Source: Chthoniobacterales bacterium
GTDB lineage: Bacteria; Verrucomicrobiota; Verrucomicrobiia; Chthoniobacterales; JACTMZ01
NCBI GenBank assembly: GCA_018883245.1
Contig: VEQL01000005.1
Location: forward strand, 56,937-120,936
DNA length: 64,000 nt
Reading direction: 5' to 3'
In this document: piece by piece, positions 11,425-19,417 of the stretch
How the letters are laid out: each line of letters begins with the position of its first letter
How positions within the stretch are numbered: the first letter of the stretch is position 1
Translations under genes and position numbers: made by a program
The notes under the pieces: generated by a model
Databases searched by the model: none
Told to the model about the DNA's origin: nothing
The model's input: only the letters and a program-made list of their open reading frames with translations

Positions 11425-12108
11425 ATGCGCAAACCCATCGTTCTGATCGCCGCATTCGCGGCTGCTACCCAACTCGCATCTGGCACAATTGTTGAAGAAC
11501 TCACCCCTGCCGACCAAGCCAAGCTGAAAAAGGGGGAGAGCGTCGTCGTCACTGTCGAGAAACCCGGCGCTGTCTGGCCCGAAGTCCGCATTTACCGGAA
11601 AGTCAAAGCCACGCCGCAGGGAGTGACCGATCTTTTCCTGGATTACGAGCACGCCAACACGTTCATCGAGAACCTGGACTCCGCCAAAGTGGAGAAGGAA
11701 CCCGATGCCAATACCAAGGATGTCCGCTACACTGTGCGGCTGCCGATCATTTTCTCCATCAACTACCTCGTGCGCAACCGCTACGAGAAGACACAGGAAG
11801 GATACAAAGTGAGCTGGCATCTGCTCGAGCCGCCTTTCGCGGCAAAATCTGCCGTCGGTTCCCTGCGCGTCGAACCGCATGAGGACGCGGCGGTGATCTG
11901 CTATGCCAACCACGTCGAACCTGCCACGCGCCTCATCGCCGGTTTGCGCGGGCACGCGATCAAGGAGGCGTCCAACACGGTCAACGCCATCGCGAAAGAA
12001 GCAGAACGGCGCCACCTCAAAACGGCAGCCGCGACACCATCACGGGCAGCCTCGCCTTCGCCCTCAGCATCGCCTTCGCCCTCAGCATCGCCCACGCCAA
12101 AGGCGTAG
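11425..12108 (+). CDS. Secreted START/SRPBCC-like domain protein with Ser-Pro-rich tail
   Basis: A 227-aa protein starting at ATG 11425 with a signal peptide (MRKPIVLIAAFAAATQLASG). Residues about 45-190 have the arrangement of polyketide-cyclase/START-like lipid-binding folds (VWPEVRIYRKVKATPQGVT, then a long pattern ending in a helix AIKEASNTVNAIAKEAERR). The last 20 residues are a Ser-Pro-Ala repeat encoded by an 18-bp tandem repeat. It probably binds a hydrophobic ligand in the periplasm; the ligand is unknown. An in-frame extension to 11230 runs back across the trmD start and is not coding. Confidence 0.72.
   Translation: MRKPIVLIAAFAAATQLASGTIVEELTPADQAKLKKGESVVVTVEKPGAVWPEVRIYRKVKATPQGVTDLFLDYEHANTFIENLDSAKVEKEPDANTKDVRYTVRLPIIFSINYLVRNRYEKTQEGYKVSWHLLEPPFAAKSAVGSLRVEPHEDAAVICYANHVEPATRLIAGLRGHAIKEASNTVNAIAKEAERRHLKTAAATPSRAASPSPSASPSPSASPTPKA
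12052..12092 (+). repeat. 18-bp tandem repeat encoding a Ser-Pro-Ala tail
   Basis: Two perfect 18-bp units (12052-12069 and 12070-12087, starting TCGCCTTCGCC) plus a partial third encode the SPSPSA repeat at the C-terminus of the START-like protein. In-frame repeats of this kind commonly vary in copy number by slippage. Confidence 0.85.
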
Positions 12109-12214
12109 AACCTGCCCCAAACTTCGCGAAACAGCGAAGACCTCTTGCTTGCGATTCCGGAGCGCTGCGCATTCTGGTTTTAACAACGCCCCGGGTGCCG
12201 CTTAGTATAGCGGC

Positions 12215-12877
12215 ATGACCGCGACTTACCGCTGTCCGCATTGCGATTCGGACATCGCTGCGTCGGACACCAATGTCGCGACCGACATCGCCCTGTGCCG
12301 CGCCTGCGGAAAATCGGTGCCGTTTTCATCCATCGCCGAAAACGTGGATATCGACGCCGTCGATCTTGCATCGCCGCCGAAGGGCGTGCGTGTCAGCGGA
12401 AGCCAGATCAGCGGGATCGAGATCACTTACCGGAAACTGTCGCCGCTCGTTTTCTTCATCATTCCGTTGGCGTTGCTTTGGACGGGACTTCCGCTCGCGA
12501 TGATCTACGGACCGCAGATCGCGTCCGGAAAGTTCGACGCCACCCTCAGTCTCGCCGGACTGCCCTTTTTCATCGGAGCCTTGCTGATGCTGTGGCTGAT
12601 CGCCTTCATGCTCTGCGGATGCCGCCGTATTCATATCGACCGCGGGCAATGCGAGATTTTCACCGGCGTCGGTTTGATCGGACGGCGACGACGCATCGCG
12701 CTTACACCCGAGTCTTCGGTCCGGCTCGAGCTGAGTTCCCTTCGCGTCAACAATGTCCCCCAGCGCCATGTCGTGATTTCCACCGACGGACAAACCGTGA
12801 AGTTCGGTGCCACGCTTCCGGAGAACGTGCGCACATTTTTCGCTGCCGTGCTGAGTAAAGCCTCGCAGGCTCAATAA
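12215..12877 (+). CDS. Zinc-ribbon membrane protein of unknown function
   Basis: A 220-aa protein not assignable to a named family. It begins with a CxxC...CxxC zinc ribbon (Cys 7, 10, 28 and 31), then two transmembrane helices at about residues 76-98 and 110-132, then a roughly 75-residue soluble domain. Soluble parts flank a two-helix hairpin, so both ends probably face the cytoplasm. It is followed after a single base by the next gene, suggesting one operon. Confidence 0.65.
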   Translation: MTATYRCPHCDSDIAASDTNVATDIALCRACGKSVPFSSIAENVDIDAVDLASPPKGVRVSGSQISGIEITYRKLSPLVFFIIPLALLWTGLPLAMIYGPQIASGKFDATLSLAGLPFFIGALLMLWLIAFMLCGCRRIHIDRGQCEIFTGVGLIGRRRRIALTPESSVRLELSSLRVNNVPQRHVVISTDGQTVKFGATLPENVRTFFAAVLSKASQAQ

Positions 12878-12878
12878 C

Positions 12879-13505
12879 ATGTTCGGACTCACCAAGACCG
12901 AGCAGGCGATCCTGCGGCGACTCAACACGCCGCAAAAGATCCAGGATTTCATCGACCGGTTGCCGGTGAATTTCGAGAAACGGGGGGACACGCACTACTC
13001 CCCGCGCCGCGTGCTGCGCGAACGGAAAGCCCATTGTGTTGAGGGGGCGCTGCTCGCCGCCGCTGCGCTGTGGTTCCACGGACGCCCACCGCTGCTACTC
13101 GACCTCAAGACGATCCTTCTCGATGACGAGCATGTCGTCGCGCTGTTCAAGGAGAACGGATATTGGGGTGCGATTTCGAAAACCAACCATGCCGTGGTGC
13201 GCTGGCGCGACCCGATTTACCGCACCGTGCGCGAGCTGGCGGCGTCCTATTTCCACGAATACTTCCGCGATGAGGACGGGATAAAAACGCTCACGTCCTA
13301 TTCGCGTCCCTTCGACCTGCGCAGGTTCGGACAAGATTGGATCACCGCCGAGCACGACTGGTGGGAACTCGACGACCTGCTCAACGCAACTCCGCATTAT
13401 CCCCTCGTTCCCCCGCGTAACCGCCGCCACATCCGCCGCGCCACACCCTTCGAACGCAAAGTGCTCAACAAGCGCGAATGGTCGGAAAACGATCCAAGGA
13501 CGTAG
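12879..13505 (+). CDS. Conserved hypothetical protein, possible cysteine-peptidase/transglutaminase-like fold
   Basis: A 208-aa soluble protein. The motif RERKAHCVEGALLAAAAL places Cys53 at the start of a helix, as in papain and transglutaminase-like folds. His85 (DDEHVVALF) and the later NHAVVRWRDP segment (His104, Asp111) could complete a triad; this is inference. The gene starts one base after the preceding stop and is probably cotranscribed with it. Its last 19 codons are duplicated about 960 bp downstream, beyond the vapBC genes. The product has no signal peptide. Confidence 0.68.
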   Translation: MFGLTKTEQAILRRLNTPQKIQDFIDRLPVNFEKRGDTHYSPRRVLRERKAHCVEGALLAAAALWFHGRPPLLLDLKTILLDDEHVVALFKENGYWGAISKTNHAVVRWRDPIYRTVRELAASYFHEYFRDEDGIKTLTSYSRPFDLRRFGQDWITAEHDWWELDDLLNATPHYPLVPPRNRRHIRRATPFERKVLNKREWSENDPRT

Positions 13506-13507
13506 GC
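13449..13507 (+). repeat. Direct repeat, copy A (3' end of the preceding gene)
   Basis: These 59 bases, covering the last codons, stop and two bases beyond, match 14414-14472 at 54 of 59 positions. All five differences lie at third codon positions and are synonymous (Val, Leu, Asp, Pro, Thr). The vapBC genes lie between the copies. Confidence 0.92.
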
Positions 13508-13653
13508 AGTCTCCCTAGCCGGATGGCGCTGCTTTCGTCTTTCATACAAACGGCACACCTGCCCGCGCATTGACAAGTGCAGTAGCAACGTTGGACGGCA
13601 TCACACCACCTGGGCAAAGAAGCCTTCCGCCGCTGTCAGGCTGTGCCGCGGAA

Positions 13654-13684
13654 TTGACAGAACCGTGCAATCGTGCAACCGTGC
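13654..13684 (+). promoter_or_regulatory. Candidate vapBC promoter/operator
   Basis: A perfect TTGACA (13654-13659) is followed by 8-bp direct repeats CGTGCAAT, CGTGCAAC and partial CGTGC (13664-13684), immediately before the antitoxin start. Ribbon-helix-helix antitoxins usually autoregulate by binding short repeats over their own promoter. No good -10 element is visible, so this is a tentative call. Confidence 0.4.
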
Positions 13685-13688
13685 TCTC

Positions 13689-13934
13689 GTGAATGTCACG
13701 ATCAAATTGGACGACACCATGTGCCGCGAGGCACGGCACCGGGCGGTGGATGCGAATTTGTCGCTGTCAGGGTGGATAGCTAAACTGATCCGCGAGCACC
13801 TGAATCATGCCCCGGTTGCCGCGAGGCCGAAGAGAACGTTGCTCGATTTGCTGGGCGACGAGAAATCGGGCGCGGTGGATTTGGAGATTCCCTCGTTAGC
13901 CGAGAAACCGCGCCCGGCAGTGTTGGAGGAATAG
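13689..13934 (+). CDS. vapB: Antitoxin, ribbon-helix-helix (VapB/FitA type)
   Basis: An 81-aa antitoxin read from GTG 13689. The N-terminal NVTIKLDDTMCREARHRAVD is the beta strand plus first helix of a ribbon-helix-helix DNA-binding fold, followed by LSLSGWIAKLIREHL as the second helix. The acidic, proline-rich C-terminus (VDLEIPSLAEKPRPAVLEE) is the sort of flexible segment that wraps the toxin. An in-frame GTG at 13665 would place the start inside the repeats, so 13689 is preferred. Its 3' end carries the GGAGGA ribosome site of vapC, so the genes are coupled. Confidence 0.85.
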   Translation: MNVTIKLDDTMCREARHRAVDANLSLSGWIAKLIREHLNHAPVAARPKRTLLDLLGDEKSGAVDLEIPSLAEKPRPAVLEE

Positions 13935-13937
13935 CAC

Positions 13938-14348
13938 TTGTTTCTACTTGATACCAACGTGGTGTCTGAACTGCGCAAAGCTTCGCGCTGTCATCCGGGC
14001 GTGGCGGATTGGCAGGCGAAGCAGAAGCCGGGAGTTTGCCACATCAGCGCGGTGACGATCTTGGAAATCCGCTTGGGTATCGAACTGGCCCGCAAGAACG
14101 ACTGCGCCAAAGCACAAATCCTCGAGGAATGGCTGGAAGGCCGTGTCAAAACAGGCTTCGCCGGACGGATTTTGCCGGTTGATGAAGCGGTTGCCGAAGC
14201 CTGCGGTCGTCTGCACGCCGCACGCCCCCGCTCGTTCCGCGATGGCCTGATCCTCGCCACTGCAGCGGCACACCGTTTGACCATCGTCACGCGAAACACC
14301 AAAGACTTTGCTGACGGTGGCGTTGCGGTGATCAATCCTTGGAAGTAG
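13938..14348 (+). CDS. vapC: VapC-family PIN-domain toxin
   Basis: A 136-aa PIN-domain ribonuclease toxin. The four acidic active-site positions are visible: Asp5 (LLDTNVVSE), Glu43 (ILEIRLG), Asp102 (RDGLILATAA) and Asp123 (TRNTKDF). Family members cleave tRNA or rRNA when the antitoxin is degraded. It starts at TTG 13938, supported by GGAGGA seven bases upstream (13925-13930), three bases after the antitoxin stop. The catalytic residues are intact, so the toxin is probably functional. The cassette lies between two copies of a neighbouring gene's tail. Confidence 0.9.
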   Translation: MFLLDTNVVSELRKASRCHPGVADWQAKQKPGVCHISAVTILEIRLGIELARKNDCAKAQILEEWLEGRVKTGFAGRILPVDEAVAEACGRLHAARPRSFRDGLILATAAAHRLTIVTRNTKDFADGGVAVINPWK

Positions 14349-14413
14349 TGTGTGTCGGCAACACTCTTGATCCTTCACAGCGACTCCTTGTGCGCCGCGC
14401 CTTACCACGCCCC

Positions 14414-14472
14414 TTCGAACGCAAAGTCCTTAACAAGCGCGAATGGTCGGAAAACGACCCGAGGACATAGGC
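14414..14472 (+). repeat. Direct repeat, copy B (orphan gene tail after vapBC)
   Basis: This is a second, diverged copy of the last 19 codons of the 12879-13505 gene, including its stop. No upstream part of that gene accompanies it. It differs from copy A at five third-codon positions without changing the peptide, so it diverged while still coding. Confidence 0.92.
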
Positions 14473-14500
14473 TTCTAACCGATCCGTAAGCTGTCGGGAC

Positions 14501-14551
14501 AGCGCTTGAATTGGGCTCAGGAAGTCCTGGGTTCAAATCCCGGCAGCCCGA
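14501..14551 (+). pseudogene. 3' fragment of tRNA-Pro (UGG)
   Basis: The anticodon arm (stem CTTGA/TCAGG, loop ATTGGGC with anticodon TGG), variable loop, T arm (CTGGG TTCAAAT CCCGG), 3' acceptor strand CAGCCCG and discriminator A are all present. The matching 5' acceptor strand (CGGGCTG expected) and a normal D arm are missing: the bases upstream form only a short GCTGT/ACAGC hairpin and cannot pair with the acceptor. Such 3' tRNA fragments are typical scars of integration by tyrosine recombinases. It is followed by a T-run (ATTTTT). Confidence 0.75.
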
Positions 14552-14738
14552 TTTTTCAAAACCTGGGAGAACCGCTTCGGTCGAGGTTTCGGCAGTTCGC
14601 GGTTAATGCGCTAAGTGTGGCTTTGGAAGATTTTTGAAAGCTGCAAGGTGCTGATCGTGAGAGACAAATAGCGATAACTGCGAGACAGGGCTCATTCTAG
14701 ACTTGAAGTATTCGGAGATGCGGTCGCAATATTTAAAT

Positions 14739-17700
14739 ATGAAGAAATTATTCGTGTTCCCCCTTATAGCCCTTTTAATACGAGATGGCTTACATGCATC
14801 CGCACAAAACTACACTTTATACGGAATTGACGTCGACTCTAGCAAAGTTGTTCTGATCGATCCGATCAGCAGCAGCATTACGGATGTTGCTCAACTTCCT
14901 TTCGTAGCAAACTACGGCACTGGTTTTGATTTCAGGCCTTCTGATGGCAAGTTGTATGCCAGCACATTTTCCTCAAACGAAGTCAGCTTTTATGTCATAG
15001 AGCCCTCGACAGGATCTGTTCAACAAATAGACAAGAAGTTGAGAGTCCCTGCGGATGCACCGCCACCATTCTCAATTGGTTTCACTAGCTCAGGAGACCT
15101 GTATGGCTATGGCGAACGCACAGGCCAAACTTCAGGCGATTTCCTTTTTGGAAATTGGTCTCAGGGCACTCTGACCAAGCGGCCCAACGGAGCAAGATCA
15201 CCCAGTGTTCTTGGAGGAGACTTCGACGATACAAGGCAGGTGTTCTGGGCTAGCGACGAATGGGATGGCAAAATTTACCAGCTAAGTGCCAGCTCGGGAG
15301 AGCGAGTTTGGACATCGACAGACACATGGTCCAGCGGCAACAGCGGGGATCTTTTGGACATGGACGTCACGCCGACAGGAGAGGTTTTGGTCATCGCTAC
15401 CACAAGCTCCATTCGCAAGATACTCTCCGTCGACCCAAACACTGGGACCTTTTCCGAAAAAGTGTCCCTCCCTAACACGCGAAATATCCAGCGCATAGCA
15501 AGTGTTCCGACGGGTTTAGATACAGACGGCGATGGCGTAAACAATTATCGCGAGAACAAGGACGGCACAGACCCAAATGATCCGAATTCCTTCAATCCGC
15601 TGAGCAAGGCTTTGGTAGCGTATTATTCATTCGACCAAGGGCTTGTTGACGAGAGCGGTTACGCGAAACATTTGGATCGCGTCGGTAACTATGAATTTGT
15701 CGGTGATTTGACCAAGGATGTTGGCCAAGCGCTTCGCAGTCCTTCGCGAGTTGATGGCGGAGTTATGTCCAGCCAAGATTCTGGCATCTCCGCCAACAGC
15801 GACCGCACCATCTCTTTCTGGTTTCGATCAGATGGCCCACAGCCGTGGCCAACTGGCAACGTTGTGCTCATGGGATCGCGCGTTGCAGTTGATCGTGGGA
15901 GGGGCTCAATCCAGATCGACAACGGATATAAGAATGTTGAAACGCCCGCAGTTGAAGATCTGCATCAACGGGTTCACCACTTTGTTTGGACCTACAAAAA
16001 CAAGCTAGGGGAGTCTCGTTTTTATTTAGACGGACAGCCAGTAGATTTGGTTTTTCAAGATGGTTTCGGCGGGCCAGATACGACGCTCGAAGGTGTTGCT
16101 GACGGACCAATTAAGATTATGGGAGGGCCTGGGTCTGAGGGGTTCGGAGATCGCGGCTTTCAGGGCGAAGTAGATAACGCACGTCTCTACAGCCGCGTCA
16201 TGTCAGCAGCCGAAGTGGGCCAGCTTTATCAAACTGAAGCGGGCACTTTGGATTCCGATGGCGATGGGTTGACTGATGCTTGGGAGCGGGGATTCGGGCG
16301 GTATCAGATCGTCCAAGGCAACTTCAACTGGCTGGAGGCGAAGGCAGACGCGGAATCCAAGGGTGGTCACCTTGCGACAATAACATCGCAAGCCGAGCAA
16401 GACTTCGTCGTGTCTTCCTTTGATGCGGCACTTCGCGAAGGCCGCGAGGGCACGTGGTTCGGCGCTTTCCAAATCGACAACTCGGACGAACCCTCGGGAA
16501 ATTGGGCTTGGGTCACTGGCGAGTCTTGGTCCTACACCAGTTGGAACGTCGCACCGGATAACTATCAGGGGAATCAAGATTACGGCTGTATTATCGGCGA
16601 CAACCTTGGATTCTCAAAGTGGGATGATGCTGCGCTTGCTGGCGGTTATACCCGCTACGTGTTGGAAAAAGGTTACCCGACCAACCCTCTCGACCCCGAC
16701 TCGGACGATGACGGGTTCAATGATTCGATCGAGACGCAATATAAAACCGATCCCAATGATGCGACGATCACGCCGAACAATTCCCGTGAGACGGGACGGG
16801 TGAGCGCTTGGGGAGACAATTCCGAGGGGAGCACGGCCGTGCCCGGCGGTCTTTCCAATGTTATTCAAATATCGACGGCAAAAACTTCTTACGCACTTAA
16901 GTCCGATGGAACGGTCTCCGCGTGGGGCTCAATCTGGAACGGAAGCGGGTGGATAAATGTTTCGTCCGTCCTACCGCACAGTCTGGTCAACGTAGTGCAG
17001 GTTGATGCCGGGAGTCACGGCGGCATAGCGCTCAAAGGTGATGGCACCGTCGTCATGTGGGGTTATTTCTGGGACGGCAACGAAGTGCAGCCTGTTTCCG
17101 TTCCCGAGGGTCTTACCGGCATCGTGCAGGTATCCATGGGCATGTCCCATGTCACCGCGCTCAAGGCGGACGGCACCGTCGTCGTTTGGGGAACCAACAA
17201 TTGGGGCGAGACCAATGTCCCCTCGGGTTTGGCGGATATCGTCCAAGTTTCAGCCGGTGACTACCACTCGCTTGCGCTGAAGCGTGACGGCACGGTCGTC
17301 GCTTGGGGAACCCGTCTTCATTCGGTAGTCACGGATGTGCCTTTGAATCTGGGAACGGTGGCAAAGGTGTCAGCCGGCGCGCACTTCAGCCTCGCACTCA
17401 AGGCCGATGGCACCATCGCCGCTTGGGGCCTTCCCAGCGTCTCTGCACAAGTTCTTGCTATCCCATCGGGACTCACGGACGTGAAGGATATAAGTGCGAG
17501 CAAGGTTGGCCCGAATGTCATCGCGCTCAAAGCGGATGGAACTCTCGTTGAATGGGGCGACAACACCTACGGCCAGCTTTCGGCTCCGCCTCTGTCGGAC
17601 ATCCTCCAAGTGGCAGCGGGCAGCGCCCACGGCCTGGCCATGCACAACAGCCCGCTGGACCGCGATGGCGATGGCGTGACTGATTACCGTGAGGGTCGGG

Positions 17701-18983
17701 ATGGAACGGACCCGAATGACCCCAATTCCTTCCACCCGCTCAGCGTCGCTCTTCTGGCTCACTACACCTTCGACAACACGTGGAACGACTCGAGCGGCTA
17801 CGAACGCCATGTGCTTGCGCCCTACACGACTTTCGGCCCGGGGCTGCGCGGGTTAGGAAGTTCGCTCAGCCTAACCAATGGAAACAGTCAGGCGAACTAT
17901 TGGAACGATCCCAACAACACCAATACGCCCAACCGGATCAACACTTTCAGTATCTCGATCTGGATGCGGCCTTCGACATTAAACCAGACTAACGATACGT
18001 GGCACTATCTGTTCAGCGCACCAAACAATGCAGCGTATCTCCGATTCGGTAACGCATCTGTCGGTGCTCCCGGTTCGAAGGTGTTGGCGATGGGCTACGA
18101 ATGGCCCGGCGACCCCGGATATAGCTTCACCACTGAGCCGATCAGCCGCTTGCGCGCCAACAACTGGCAGCAAGTCGTCGGTGTCCAAGATGGCAACTCC
18201 ACCAAGATCTATTTGAACGGCAGACTGGTGGGCAGCTCGACCAATGGATCGATCCCGCTCGATCCTTCGAATTACACGATCGGCAATTTGTTCAACACCC
18301 ATACCTACCAAGGCCTCTTGGACGAGGCTCGCATTTATGGGCGCACCCTTTCCGCTACCGAGGTCAGGGAACTCTACTCGTCCGAGGCGCGCGATATGGA
18401 CTCGGACGGAGACGGTTTGCCGGACACGCGTGAAAGCGCAACAGGGGAGTTTGTTTCGACGGATGACACGGGCAGCGACCCATACGAGGCGGATTCGAGC
18501 GGGGACGGGATTAGCGACGGTGAGGCGGTTTCCCGCAACCTGAATCCACTCGTGGATCAACGGCCTGTATTGGATCTCCTGCGTGAAGTAGTAGGCAGTA
18601 ATGCAGGACGATTCGGCTTGGTCACCGAGGAGCAGAAGCAGCAGGAAAACAATGCCAGCCGGACAAACGGCCGTGCAGACGTCATCAACAATCCGGCTGT
18701 CTACGGTCTCGTCACACAAGAGCAGTCTAATGCGAACCGTGCTGCCGGCAGACAGGATGTGACAACAAACCCGGGCGCCTACGGACTCTACACCGCAGAT
18801 TCGATCATGGACCTCCGCATGGGCGGAGTCATGGTGCAGAAAAAGGGCTCAAACGCTGTCGTCACATTCCAACCGCAAACGACGGTAGACCTAACGCAGC
18901 CCTTCACGAACAACGGAACGGCGATCACCAACATGATTCCGATGCCGGGCAACAAAGGGTTCATCAGAATCCACGCAAAATAG
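14739..18983 (+). CDS. Giant secreted mosaic protein: propeller-like, LamG, C-type lectin, RCC1, LamG
   Basis: A 1,414-aa exported protein (signal peptide MKKLFVFPLIALLIRDG). Order by residue: propeller-like region 24-250; thrombospondin type 3 calcium repeat 260-284; LamG/concanavalin-like domain 287-497; calcium repeat near 505; C-type lectin-like domain 518-640 (GGHLATITSQAEQDF, WVTGESWSYTSWN); calcium repeat near 650; RCC1-type propeller 687-967 with repeated ALKxDGTVxxWG; calcium repeat 975-995; second LamG 1000-1210; another calcium repeat; a tail with two AYGL/VYGL modules ending MIPMPGNKGFIRIHAK. This suits surface carbohydrate or protein binding. The ATG at 14739 is chosen for the signal peptide; starts at 14703 and 14718 are in frame. 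The 5' half is clearly lower in GC than its neighbours. Confidence 0.85.
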   Translation: MKKLFVFPLIALLIRDGLHASAQNYTLYGIDVDSSKVVLIDPISSSITDVAQLPFVANYGTGFDFRPSDGKLYASTFSSNEVSFYVIEPSTGSVQQIDKKLRVPADAPPPFSIGFTSSGDLYGYGERTGQTSGDFLFGNWSQGTLTKRPNGARSPSVLGGDFDDTRQVFWASDEWDGKIYQLSASSGERVWTSTDTWSSGNSGDLLDMDVTPTGEVLVIATTSSIRKILSVDPNTGTFSEKVSLPNTRNIQRIASVPTGLDTDGDGVNNYRENKDGTDPNDPNSFNPLSKALVAYYSFDQGLVDESGYAKHLDRVGNYEFVGDLTKDVGQALRSPSRVDGGVMSSQDSGISANSDRTISFWFRSDGPQPWPTGNVVLMGSRVAVDRGRGSIQIDNGYKNVETPAVEDLHQRVHHFVWTYKNKLGESRFYLDGQPVDLVFQDGFGGPDTTLEGVADGPIKIMGGPGSEGFGDRGFQGEVDNARLYSRVMSAAEVGQLYQTEAGTLDSDGDGLTDAWERGFGRYQIVQGNFNWLEAKADAESKGGHLATITSQAEQDFVVSSFDAALREGREGTWFGAFQIDNSDEPSGNWAWVTGESWSYTSWNVAPDNYQGNQDYGCIIGDNLGFSKWDDAALAGGYTRYVLEKGYPTNPLDPDSDDDGFNDSIETQYKTDPNDATITPNNSRETGRVSAWGDNSEGSTAVPGGLSNVIQISTAKTSYALKSDGTVSAWGSIWNGSGWINVSSVLPHSLVNVVQVDAGSHGGIALKGDGTVVMWGYFWDGNEVQPVSVPEGLTGIVQVSMGMSHVTALKADGTVVVWGTNNWGETNVPSGLADIVQVSAGDYHSLALKRDGTVVAWGTRLHSVVTDVPLNLGTVAKVSAGAHFSLALKADGTIAAWGLPSVSAQVLAIPSGLTDVKDISASKVGPNVIALKADGTLVEWGDNTYGQLSAPPLSDILQVAAGSAHGLAMHNSPLDRDGDGVTDYREGRDGTDPNDPNSFHPLSVALLAHYTFDNTWNDSSGYERHVLAPYTTFGPGLRGLGSSLSLTNGNSQANYWNDPNNTNTPNRINTFSISIWMRPSTLNQTNDTWHYLFSAPNNAAYLRFGNASVGAPGSKVLAMGYEWPGDPGYSFTTEPISRLRANNWQQVVGVQDGNSTKIYLNGRLVGSSTNGSIPLDPSNYTIGNLFNTHTYQGLLDEARIYGRTLSATEVRELYSSEARDMDSDGDGLPDTRESATGEFVSTDDTGSDPYEADSSGDGISDGEAVSRNLNPLVDQRPVLDLLREVVGSNAGRFGLVTEEQKQQENNASRTNGRADVINNPAVYGLVTQEQSNANRAAGRQDVTTNPGAYGLYTADSIMDLRMGGVMVQKKGSNAVVTFQPQTTVDLTQPFTNNGTAITNMIPMPGNKGFIRIHAK

Positions 18984-19016
18984 GGATCGGCACCAAACGG
19001 TGTTCTGTCAGACAAG

Positions 19017-19226
19017 CTAAACAGCCTCTGCCAAAATACTCAGCACTGACTCCTCATAGGCGTAAGCAGACTCGTTCTTCTTCAACTTCCGAGCAATCGT
19101 TCCTCGAATATTTTTGAGCCCTTCCATCTGTCTGAACCTCCAAACAAGTTCGATGTCGAGGAAACCCTTTGCATCTTCATTGCATCGAGCCCCGCATTGG
19201 CTCTGCAGACAAAGTGATGGCCACAC
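19017..19226 (-). CDS. Doubtful small ORF or remnant in low-GC spacer
   Basis: A 69-codon frame with a protein-like composition (EDAKGFLDIELVWRFRQME, then basic and acidic helical stretches) fills most of the 298-base gap between the giant protein gene and tRNA-Leu. I recognise no family. It could be a real small gene, the surviving end of a larger accessory gene, or chance. Otherwise I see nothing in 18984-19281. Confidence 0.22.
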   Translation of the reverse strand: MWPSLCLQSQCGARCNEDAKGFLDIELVWRFRQMEGLKNIRGTIARKLKKNESAYAYEESVLSILAEAV

Positions 19227-19281
19227 TGAAAGCGTCGGACCCTCGCCATGCCCTCCGGTTCGTGCTTAATTGTCGATCATT

Positions 19282-19363
19282 GCTCGGGTGGCGAAATTGG
19301 CAGACGCGCCAGACTTAGGATCTGGTGGAGCAATCCATAAGGGTTCGAGTCCCTTCCCGAGCA
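19282..19363 (+). tRNA. tRNA-Leu (UAG)
   Basis: A complete 82-nt class II tRNA: acceptor stem GCTCGGG/CCCGAGC with discriminator A, D arm with GGC...GGCAGAC, anticodon stem CCAGA/TCTGG with loop CTTAGGA (anticodon TAG at 19316-19318), an extended variable arm and T arm AGGGTTCGAGTCCCT. CCA is not encoded. The RNase R gene begins 54 nt downstream. Confidence 0.95.
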
Positions 19364-19417
19364 TTTCCGCCAATGCGCTTGCTCCTTGGCGGACAACGCC
19401 CCATCGTCAGCCCGCAT

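Noticed and set aside
13441..14472. Simple target-site duplication for the vapBC insertion
   Set aside because: A fresh target duplication would be identical. The copies differ at five silent positions only, and the shared length (59 bp) is far longer than transposon target duplications.
14470..14551. Functional tRNA-Pro gene
   Set aside because: The anticodon and T arms are good, but the 5' acceptor strand that should pair with CAGCCCG is absent and the upstream bases cannot form a normal D arm. It was kept as a fragment only.
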